A program made the position numbers and the translations under genes. Positions 36,669-44,379 of a stretch of 64,000 bases of DNA are shown piece after piece. Location: the NCBI GenBank assembly GCA_003116975.1, contig BGKB01000512.1, positions 62,001-126,000 on the forward strand. Direction: 5' to 3'. Within the stretch, counting starts at the first letter, position 1. Every line of letters begins with the position of its first letter. Under the pieces are notes generated by a model. It was not told the DNA's origin. It did no database searches and worked only from the letters and a program-made list of their open reading frames with translations. This stretch comes from Aurantiochytrium sp. KH105. Its lineage: Eukaryota > Sar > Bigyra > Thraustochytrida > Thraustochytriidae.

Positions 36669-39107
36669 ATGCGCGCCGACGAGCAAGGACTCACGGCCTT
36701 CCGGCGCGAGTCGGACTCGTCGTCGGGCGCGTCCACGCCGGCGAGCGACAGGGATGGGGATGACCATGAAGAAGGCATGGACGAGGTGCACCGCGCGCAA
36801 GCGGCGGCCGAGGCGGCGTGGAGCTCGCCGGCGAAGCCAGGCCAGGCTGCCAGGGACGGCGAGCAGGGCAGGCACCAGCGGAGGGAGGTCGCAAGCAGTC
36901 TAGAGACCGGCGACCATGTGCTGGAGAGACGCATCTTCATCTTTGGCGAGGAGTTCATGCCGGGATGCGGTTGCGCGCACCCCTGCGATACCTCGCGAGC
37001 TGCGACGCAAAGACATCGTGCGCAGAGTGACCTGGAAAGCCAGGAAGGGGACAGCGAGGTGCACTACTATAGGGAACGAGTCTCTTTCTGCAGGTGCTAC
37101 AAGGACCAGATGCTCTGCATGGACCTCCGTGAGGCGCCTCTGCCGCGCTTGCAGAGCGGCTTCTGGGGAACCTCGCACGTCCTCAAGACATTTCGATGCG
37201 GCAAGCGCGTTCGCGCAAAGTACGGACCTTGGATGCTAGCCATGTACACGTGCATCATTCTTGGCGCATTCTTTGGGCTGGCCTACATTGACTACATGGG
37301 CATGTCCGGCGAGCGCCCTACGCCAGTGAGCTGCTCGGCACAGTACTGGTCAAACGCCTCGGCCCTCGACATGGACTGCGGCCTTGGTGGCATGGACTGC
37401 AGGCCACTCGAAACGGAACTATGGTACACCTTGCGCTGCCCGGACCACTGTCTTAACGACTACAGCTCGCCCGTATATGGGTCTGAGGTTTACACCGCGA
37501 CGAGCCGCGTCTGCGCTGCTGCAATTCATGCCGGTGTCATTGAGGCAAAAGACGGGGGATGCTTTGAGATCAAATTCACCGGAGCACAGACCAACTACAC
37601 GAGCTCCACGCGAAATGGCGTGGTCGCAGAGGCGTACGAAGGATGGTTTCCGCGCAGCTTTGAGCTTCGAGCTGTGGCCAATGGCCAATGCAATGCCATG
37701 CGATCGTATCTTGACGTATACATTTTCCTCGTCATGGTGGTCACCTTTCTCTTTGTGAGGCCTTCGCCGTGGTATCTTTTCCTCGTCATGCTTTGCTCGG
37801 GCTACTTGTACCTAGTGACCGAGTACAGGTACTATTCGAGCTTTGCACAGGTCCTCAATGACCGCTCGACACGCCTTTTGGTCATTGTGCTTTTTGGCAT
37901 GGCATTGTGGCCGCGTATCGCCCGAAACACTTTTCCCGACCCTCGCTCGCACCCCATCGACGGACTTCTCTTTTACTTTTTGCCCTTTTGGTTTGGCATT
38001 CATTTTGACATGTTTGCAAACGTGGGCATTGACACAATACTCACGAGCGGCGGCATTACCTCGGCGGGCGCGATCTTAGGCATTGCGCTCATCGTCGGCA
38101 TTGGCACGCCTCTCGTCGCCGTGCAACTTGGACTCTTTTATCGCGCCAGAATGTTGAAAGAGGTCCTTCTTTATGCTGTTGGAACGGCAGTCATAGTCCT
38201 AATTGTCTCGATTGCCACCTCGTCATACTTGTCTCTGCACCTGCATCACTACATGTTTGGCGGGCTCGGTATGATGCTTTTCCAGGGTCAGCCGCGACTG
38301 CGCTACTCGATCGTCCTTCAAGCTGGCCTGCTCGGTCTCTTGGTAAATGGCATTACCATTTGGGACATTGCGCCTCTTTACGACAATGCCTCAACGTCGA
38401 CCACAAGCAGTACGAGCAAATACATGTACTGGAGCGATATGAACCGTACCGGTTTTGAGCTGAGTCTCGCGTGGGCTCCGCGTGAAACTGTTTTTGGCGA
38501 ATGGAATTGCTCTCAATCGGGTCTCGAGGAGTTTGTCCAAGTCTATAGCGACTATGTGGCTACGAACTCTGGCAGCGATCCCGAAATCGATGGAACGACG
38601 CCCCCAATTGAAGAGTCTGCGTACAATATGAACGAGACGGAAACGACCATGGCTGCCAAGAGTGCCTCTATCCTGTCCTCGGTCTTTCTTGATGAAGGAG
38701 AGGCGTACGATGGGGTCACGGTTGGCGGCAGCGATAGTGATAGAAGCGGGGAGGGAAGGCGGCGCGTAGATGCCGCATCACAGATCATTCCCGCTGATGG
38801 ATCGCCAACTTTCTGGGTTACTGGAAACAATGTCATGCTTACGAGGGACATTTATCCTGCAGATGCGGAAATGTACACGGCAAAAATCAATCTGGGAGTC
38901 CCCGGATCGCCCTTTCTGCTCACGGCAGGAAACTACAATAATTACACGCGATCAATCAAGTTCCGAATGCCCTCAAGCGCAACCTCCGACGACCCGCTCG
39001 TTTTGGGAGCTGGCATGTATGACCTCGCCGCGACAGATTTTACAGATCCTTGTCAGCGCGTCTATGCCTTTTTCCTCATTTCACGCAACCGACTGCCGTC
39101 CTCTTAG
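36669..39107 (+). CDS. LCCL-domain multipass membrane protein
   Basis: 812 aa from the first ATG (MRADEQGLTAF). The N-terminal cytoplasmic part (1-180) is acidic and Ala-rich. TM1 lies at about 185-208. An LCCL domain follows at about 250-335: VYGSEVYTATSRVCAAAIHAGVI is the family signature, followed by GGCFEIKF and an SxRNGV-like turn with paired Cys. Six or so TM helices follow between 345 and 600, including the HLHHYMFGGLGMMLFQGQPR segment typical of fungal LCCL proteins with seven TMs. The C-terminus has several N-glycosylation sequons and an extracellular beta-rich part. Function in any organism is unclear; LCCL is a ligand- or matrix-binding module. Gene start confidence is high because the upstream frame lacks ATG. 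Confidence 0.85.
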   Translation: MRADEQGLTAFRRESDSSSGASTPASDRDGDDHEEGMDEVHRAQAAAEAAWSSPAKPGQAARDGEQGRHQRREVASSLETGDHVLERRIFIFGEEFMPGCGCAHPCDTSRAATQRHRAQSDLESQEGDSEVHYYRERVSFCRCYKDQMLCMDLREAPLPRLQSGFWGTSHVLKTFRCGKRVRAKYGPWMLAMYTCIILGAFFGLAYIDYMGMSGERPTPVSCSAQYWSNASALDMDCGLGGMDCRPLETELWYTLRCPDHCLNDYSSPVYGSEVYTATSRVCAAAIHAGVIEAKDGGCFEIKFTGAQTNYTSSTRNGVVAEAYEGWFPRSFELRAVANGQCNAMRSYLDVYIFLVMVVTFLFVRPSPWYLFLVMLCSGYLYLVTEYRYYSSFAQVLNDRSTRLLVIVLFGMALWPRIARNTFPDPRSHPIDGLLFYFLPFWFGIHFDMFANVGIDTILTSGGITSAGAILGIALIVGIGTPLVAVQLGLFYRARMLKEVLLYAVGTAVIVLIVSIATSSYLSLHLHHYMFGGLGMMLFQGQPRLRYSIVLQAGLLGLLVNGITIWDIAPLYDNASTSTTSSTSKYMYWSDMNRTGFELSLAWAPRETVFGEWNCSQSGLEEFVQVYSDYVATNSGSDPEIDGTTPPIEESAYNMNETETTMAAKSASILSSVFLDEGEAYDGVTVGGSDSDRSGEGRRRVDAASQIIPADGSPTFWVTGNNVMLTRDIYPADAEMYTAKINLGVPGSPFLLTAGNYNNYTRSIKFRMPSSATSDDPLVLGAGMYDLAATDFTDPCQRVYAFFLISRNRLPSS

Positions 39108-39360
39108 AAAAGCAAAAGCTTGAGAACGATTGTCCTCTCTGGGAGGGGGGCGGGGGCATCACTTTGTACCACAAGCCTGTGTATCATACAAAACCTTGCA
39201 TTTCACATGCAAAAGTATCAATTGCATTTTCCTTATTTGATCTTTCTGAATTCCAAAAACGCAGTTCTGACTTCGGCGTTCCTTCTTTTCGGATGAGCGG
39301 TGACGCAGAAGATCAAAGGTTTTTGCTGTTTATTATTTATAAGAAAAAACTACAGCAGTC

Positions 39361-40863
39361 TTACTCGAATCGAATGAGACCATTGTCACGCATCAGTGCA
39401 AAACGATTGCGCCACTTTGGATCCTGCATGTACTCCTGCAGCTTGGTAGGGTCCGCAGCGCACTTTTGCATGACAGCTTGCGTCTCAGGGTCCGAGAGAA
39501 TCTCGCGTAAATCGTCGCGAGCCAGGACCTTTTTCACCTCGCGCTGGACCTTGGCTTCTTCCTGCGTCATGACCGCTGGTGCTGTGGCTTCGACAGCAGC
39601 TTGAACTTGCTGTTTTTCAAGCTCTGTGCCCATCTCAGTAAAGTGTTCACCCAAGGTTTTCATGAACTCTTCGATAAACGCGCGAGCATCAGGTGTCGTA
39701 CCATACTCCTTCATTGCGGCTGTCGGGTTTTCCTGGATGCGTTGGAAAAGGGCCGCGCTCCGTGGATCCGCCATGCCCCGTGCGAGGATTGGGTTGGCAA
39801 GAATTCTTTCTTGAAGCTTTTGGTTGGCCCAGTCGCCCTTTTCCAGCTCTCGCACTACCTTTTGCACCTCTGGAATCTCCCATCTGGCGTCTTCGCTTTT
39901 GGGTTTAGAGTTTGTGCCTTGCTTGTTTTCTTTGCTACTACTGTCGCGCTGTTTGTTTCCGCCAATGACCGGCATCTTGTAGACATCGTAGGCGTCTGGG
40001 TACATTTTTTGGAATTCGCGCTCCAAAGCAGGCTTTTCCTTGGCGCTCACTTTTGACGAACCGCGCTCGAGACATTGTTTGGCGTCTTGGTGACGGCCAA
40101 GCGTGCGAAGAGCGAGTGCGCGACGGACGTGGGCTTTGGCCCATGTGGGTCGAAGCGAAATGGCCTCTGTTGCGTCCGCCTCTGCAGCTTTGGCATCGCC
40201 AAGCTTGAGTGCCACGAGCGCACGGTTGCAAAAGAGCGCAGCCTCGTCTTCATACCAGCCGGGCTCAAACCCAGAGGCCTTGCAGTGCTCGATGGCACGC
40301 GTGTATGTGGTGCGTGCCTCGTCGAGCTTGGACTCCTTAAAGGCTGTGTTGCCCAGGTTTTTGAGTTTGTCAAGCTCTGCAGCACGGTTTTTCTGTCGCC
40401 GAAGGTTGGCTTTCATGGCGTCTGCAAGTCCTGCGCCAAAGCTTTCGTCCATGCGTTTGCGCTCTGCATCTTTTTGCGCCTGGATTTTCGCTTGAGCGGC
40501 CTCGCTAGCTGCTTGCATTTGCTCCATGAGCGTTGGGCCGTCCTCCCCGACTGGCGTTGGCGGCACCTCGGCGTTCTTCATCGGGACGTTATTCTGTGCC
40601 TTTTCATGCTGATTCGACTTTGTCACATCGCAAACCTCCTCTCCGTCCTCGTGCTGTTCCTCGTCCTCGTCCTCCCCGTCCTCGTCTTCCTCGTCGCTGT
40701 CTGCCAGCGGAGGCGGGGCACTCGCTCTGAGTTCTTGCTCGTCGCGCCGCGGGCTCGCGTCACCGGACGTCGTTCGCAGCTCGTCGAGCTGGCTGCCGAG
40801 TCGATCTGCACTCGCCTCGCCGGGCCTGGTCCCGGCCGCGGGGCCTGCTTCCGTCGTCGCCAT
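39361..40863 (-). CDS. STI1: Sti1/Hop-like TPR co-chaperone
   Basis: 500 aa from ATG 40863 (MATTEAGPAAG). The N-terminal 110 residues are acidic and disordered (ADSDEEDEDGEDEDEE). A single three-repeat TPR domain spans about 165-275 (LKNLGNTAFKESKLDEARTTY and later ALRTLGRHQDAKQCLE) and should bind an EEVD tail of Hsp70 or Hsp90. Two STI1/DP domains follow: about 340-395 (ERILANPILARGMADPRSAA) and about 440-500 (LREILSDPETQAVMQKCAAD), ending LMRDNGLIRFE as in Hop DP2. Canonical Sti1 has three TPR domains, so this shorter form may be a diverged or specialised paralogue or an ST13-like protein. Soluble, cytosolic. Confidence 0.82.
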   Translation of the reverse strand: MATTEAGPAAGTRPGEASADRLGSQLDELRTTSGDASPRRDEQELRASAPPPLADSDEEDEDGEDEDEEQHEDGEEVCDVTKSNQHEKAQNNVPMKNAEVPPTPVGEDGPTLMEQMQAASEAAQAKIQAQKDAERKRMDESFGAGLADAMKANLRRQKNRAAELDKLKNLGNTAFKESKLDEARTTYTRAIEHCKASGFEPGWYEDEAALFCNRALVALKLGDAKAAEADATEAISLRPTWAKAHVRRALALRTLGRHQDAKQCLERGSSKVSAKEKPALEREFQKMYPDAYDVYKMPVIGGNKQRDSSSKENKQGTNSKPKSEDARWEIPEVQKVVRELEKGDWANQKLQERILANPILARGMADPRSAALFQRIQENPTAAMKEYGTTPDARAFIEEFMKTLGEHFTEMGTELEKQQVQAAVEATAPAVMTQEEAKVQREVKKVLARDDLREILSDPETQAVMQKCAADPTKLQEYMQDPKWRNRFALMRDNGLIRFE

Positions 40864-41186
40864 GCTGCCGCCGTCGCTGCCACCGTCGCCGCCGTCGTCA
40901 GCGTCGCCAGCCGGCCGGCCGTTGAATTGAATGAAGGTCTGCTGGCCGCCTTCTCTGCCCAGCGGATTTTGAATTTCGTCATCGTGCTCTCTGTTTTCTG
41001 TTTTGAAAACGACGTTTGAAAATTTGGCGTCTGTCTCGCAGAACGTAGAACGTGAACCAGGTCTGCTCGCGCAGGCCGCACGACGGCGTTCGCGAGAGGC
41101 CGCCGCCGGGCAGGCAGCGAGCTGGGCAGCAGCGCCTGGCCCGGCGCCTGCAAAGAGGACGGCGAGAGCTCTCGTCGCGACGCGAG
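40864..41186. promoter_or_regulatory. divergent promoter, Sti1-like / TMEM8-like genes
   Basis: A 323 bp divergent gap with GCCGTCGCTGCC repeats next to the Sti1-like start and GCGAGA/GGCAGG words near the other start. A TTTCTGTTTTGAAAACG block lies near 40995-41010. No TATA box seen. Confidence 0.4.
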
Positions 41187-42929
41187 ATGATGGCGAAGAT
41201 GGTGGTCAAAATGACCGCCGCCCTCGTGGCACTCGTCCTCGTGCTCGCCTGCCGCGCCGCTCGCGCTGAGGCCAGGGCGGGCGGCGGACGCCGCGATGTG
41301 ATGGCGTGCTGCGAACCACTAGGGACTGGCGCAGCGCCTTCATCGTGCGGGGCTGCCGGATATGGCTATAAATGGGTGCAGGAAGACACGAAGCAAAAGG
41401 ACCGCCCGCTGCTGGCGCGCGGCAGCGCCAAGAGAAGAGACGCTGACGTGCAGGCCGGCGGCTTCGCGGCACTTGCCTGTATCATTGCCGTCGTGACTCT
41501 TTTGGGCGAAACACTTATTTTTGCAGATATTCCGGACCAAACCTTGGTTCTCACTCGGATCGCGTCCGTGCTTGCAGTTTTGGGCTGTGCTTCTACGCAA
41601 ATGCGCTGCACCAAGATGTTGGATTTGAGCCCTCTGGGATGGATGCGTGTGGCCAATGTTGCAAGCTTGATGCATTTATGCTCGATGCTGAGCGCCGTAT
41701 GTCTGGGAAGCAGCGCTGAAAGGCGAACAAAAGAAGTCGTAGAGTATTGTTTTGCCGTTATCATTACCTTTGCGCAAGAAAAGCTATTGTGGAGGCCTCT
41801 ACAGAGCACGCTGATTCCACTTTTGGCAATGGGTGCAACCATTTTGCTACGTCGACGATTGCGGCTCGAAATGAGCGTCCTTTTGGTGACTGCAATTGCG
41901 CTCGCGACCTTGTCTCTGTTGATGCCGGCCTTTGACGACATGCAGATGGGTCCCGATGCCGATTCTATGGCGCACACAGCTTCGCCGGATCAGAGACTTT
42001 GGGCTGCTTTGGCCTGGCCGCTCGTGGCACTTCCGGGCGTGGCTAGCATTTGTGCGGCGTGTCGTGGAAATAGACTTGCGAGCATTGCCTTTGGGATCCC
42101 ATGCTTGGCAGCACTGAGTTCTATCCTCATGGCCCCCAAAATATTGCCCTTGTTTGCTCGAGACGCTGCAGGTGCCGGGAATATGGGTCGCTGGTGCTGC
42201 TTGCGTCCATTAGTTGAGGGCGGGAAGTGCAATCATGCAACGCGAGGCATGCGCTGGTTTCACCACTTTGAGCGAGGGACTACGGTGTGGTCGCCCGAGG
42301 TGCGCGCAATGACAATTATAACAGTTTTGACAAACTTGAGCGGAATCCCTGTCGCCCTTTCAACGTGGCGCAACGGGACAGTGAGCGCATCTATCATTGC
42401 AATGGCTACAATCGTGTTTTCTACCCTGTACCATCTTGCAGACACGATCGACAACACTGTCTTGGGCATGACTGAGGGAAACTGGCATCGTCTGGACAAT
42501 ATTTTCGCAATCTTGAGCTTTGTATCGGTGCAGCTGTATGTGCTCGACGCGACGATCGACTCGCAGACGATGCAGCAGGTTCGCACGGGGTTTTTACTAT
42601 TGACCGTTTTGCTACAAGAGATTGGGCCGTGGCGTCTGGAATGCACGTTGATCCCCGTGCTGGCGTCATCTGCTGTGCTTGCGATATACCTTTATAAGAA
42701 TCAGCCCATACGTGCGTCATTAAGCCGTAATCCGGAGGGAGCCTTTAGCCGCGCGTTTGCTCTTCTCGGTCTGGGCGTGATGGGATTTGTCAAGGGCCTC
42801 GATGAAGATACAGACTGGCTGCGTATTGCGCATGGCTGCTGGCACCTTTTCACGGGTTTAAGTTTTTATTACTTTGCCAAGGGTTTGCATCACGTTGTGG
42901 AGGAACATCAAGCCAAGCGACAGTTCTAA
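41187..42929 (+). CDS. TMEM8/CREST-superfamily multipass membrane protein
   Basis: 580 aa from ATG 41187; an ATG directly follows as the second codon. A signal peptide is visible (MVVKMTAALVALVLVLACRAARA). About 12-14 hydrophobic helices follow in two halves. The second half carries the CREST signature: FSTLYHLADTID (Ser and His near 413-418), GNWHRLDNIFAILSF, and HGCWHLFTG (two His near 549-553). These Ser, His and Asp positions build a zinc-dependent lipid hydrolase site in TMEM8/PGAP6, alkaline ceramidases and PAQR relatives. The first half (LMHLCSMLSA and later) looks like a degenerate copy. The substrate is unknown; a membrane-lipid or GPI-modifying activity is only an inference. Confidence 0.65.
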   Translation: MMAKMVVKMTAALVALVLVLACRAARAEARAGGGRRDVMACCEPLGTGAAPSSCGAAGYGYKWVQEDTKQKDRPLLARGSAKRRDADVQAGGFAALACIIAVVTLLGETLIFADIPDQTLVLTRIASVLAVLGCASTQMRCTKMLDLSPLGWMRVANVASLMHLCSMLSAVCLGSSAERRTKEVVEYCFAVIITFAQEKLLWRPLQSTLIPLLAMGATILLRRRLRLEMSVLLVTAIALATLSLLMPAFDDMQMGPDADSMAHTASPDQRLWAALAWPLVALPGVASICAACRGNRLASIAFGIPCLAALSSILMAPKILPLFARDAAGAGNMGRWCCLRPLVEGGKCNHATRGMRWFHHFERGTTVWSPEVRAMTIITVLTNLSGIPVALSTWRNGTVSASIIAMATIVFSTLYHLADTIDNTVLGMTEGNWHRLDNIFAILSFVSVQLYVLDATIDSQTMQQVRTGFLLLTVLLQEIGPWRLECTLIPVLASSAVLAIYLYKNQPIRASLSRNPEGAFSRAFALLGLGVMGFVKGLDEDTDWLRIAHGCWHLFTGLSFYYFAKGLHHVVEEHQAKRQF

Positions 42930-43070
42930 GAATACTGGTTTGTGACACATGTGATTAGGACAAGAAAAGAGAGAGAGCACAGAGTGCGCGCCATGTTGTG
43001 TGGCTGTTGATACGAATGAATGACTAGCTTACTGTTTTTTTGGGCCCAAAAGGCTGGACGTAGACCAAGG
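42930..43070. other. short convergent spacer TMEM8-like / YEATS
   Basis: A 141 bp convergent gap with a GAGAGAGAG run and a poly-T stretch. Nothing else. Confidence 0.4.
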
Positions 43071-43961
43071 CTACTGCGCTGAGCCCGCGTATGCAACACC
43101 TTGCTGACCTGGCGGACGCGCTTGCGCTGTGGATGATGATGATGATGATGAGGAGGAGGAGGAGGAAGACGTCGCAGTAGCAGTGGAGTTTTTCCCTGAG
43201 GCTGCACTTGTCTTTGCCGCCTCGCTCTTGATCTCGCGCAGCTCAGTGACGAGCGCAGACATTTCAGAGAGCTCTTGGCAGGTGCGGTCGATTTCCTGAG
43301 AAACAAACTTTTGCGCCGCCACAAGAGACTTCATACATTCGGTCTCGGATACTGTTGTGAAACAGGGCCGGAGTTGCTCAGGCGAGACGTTTCGCGGCAA
43401 CTTGTTGATGTCATGATCAGAGAGTGTCTTGTAAAATGCCTCGGTTGGCTCATGAAAGATAATTTCCTCGTAGCGCTCCTCAACGACGGGTTTCTTCTTC
43501 AGAGTTGCGACATTTGCCGCCGAGCTTCCGGCGGGATAGAGACGCAAAAAGTGAATCATGTCAAACGAGGTTTCGTCCTCATCCCGAAGCACGACCGTGA
43601 TTTTGGCATCAAATTCGCCCCAGCCGGACTGTGTCACAACGTAGGGCGGCTTATCGCACGTAACCACGGGGACCTGACAACTTGGATGCAGCGTGAAGAT
43701 GACGCGACGGATCATGTACGAAAGATCCTCGTCATCGAGACCGCGAACGTATATGCTCCACTCGTGCGTGGCATCCTCCGTGCTGCGCTTGCCCAAAAAG
43801 AAGGCCACAGACCCGTACACGATGGGCCGTACCACGGTTTTGCCGTGCATGACAGGTCGCGCAGCTGCCGTGGTCGTTGTCGATGGCGCAGAGGCGGGTG
43901 CGGTCTTGCCGGGCGCGGTCCCCGGCGCGGCGCCCGCCCCCCCCGCTCCACCGGCAGTCAT
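43071..43961 (-). CDS. YEATS4: YEATS-domain acyl-lysine reader, Yaf9/GAS41 type
   Basis: 296 aa from the first ATG (MTAGGAGGAG). An Ala/Pro/Thr-rich head (1-35) is followed by the YEATS domain (about 40-170). VVRPIVYGSVAFFL opens the domain, and HEWSIYVRG with DLSYMIRRVIFTLHPSC supplies the acyl-lysine loop His/Ser region. VTQSGWGEFDAKITV supplies the aromatic WGEF loop; all are typical of GAS41/Yaf9. A short coiled coil at about 215-250 (EIDRTCQELSEMSALVTELREI) is where Yaf9 contacts NuA4 and SWR1. The tail has a poly-Ser run coded by TCATCATCA and TCCTCC repeats. Expected role: histone-acyl binding subunit of SWR1/NuA4-type complexes. Earlier in-frame codons lack ATG. Confidence 0.93.
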   Translation of the reverse strand: MTAGGAGGAGAAPGTAPGKTAPASAPSTTTTAAARPVMHGKTVVRPIVYGSVAFFLGKRSTEDATHEWSIYVRGLDDEDLSYMIRRVIFTLHPSCQVPVVTCDKPPYVVTQSGWGEFDAKITVVLRDEDETSFDMIHFLRLYPAGSSAANVATLKKKPVVEERYEEIIFHEPTEAFYKTLSDHDINKLPRNVSPEQLRPCFTTVSETECMKSLVAAQKFVSQEIDRTCQELSEMSALVTELREIKSEAAKTSAASGKNSTATATSSSSSSSSSSSSSTAQARPPGQQGVAYAGSAQ

Positions 43962-44379
43962 ATTCTTGCGCGCTGCGGCCAGCAACTGATTTTTCAATTT
44001 TGGTTATGATTTCGATGGTGTTTTTGTTGGTGTGAGCGATCGATGGCAGCATTTCTTTCGAAGCCAATTTAGCCTGGCTGAGCGCGCACGCTCACCGCGC
44101 CAAAGGCGGACCGTCTGGCCCGAGACTCGGCTCGATAAGCGTTTGATCGCCACATGCCAATTAAATTTGTTATTCTGGCAAGTGTCTCGAAATTCTGTTG
44201 GCCGTCATCTGTGAAACTTGCTCGTGACGTGACCACCGCACGCAGAAACGAAAACCATCGGCAGACTATTCATCGAGAAGGGAATTCGGAGTGGAGCGTG
44301 GAGTGACGGTGATGTTTCGTAGCGCAAAATGGCTCTCTTTTGATAGTTTGTATAAAATCTCACATGCGTTATGTATGTG
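43962..44379. other. intergenic, TIR gene 3' end to YEATS gene 5' end
   Basis: 418 bp, both neighbours on the minus strand. AT-richer than coding sequence. It contains AATTAAATTTG near 44159-44169 and TATAAAATC near 44351-44359. No gene recognised. Confidence 0.4.
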
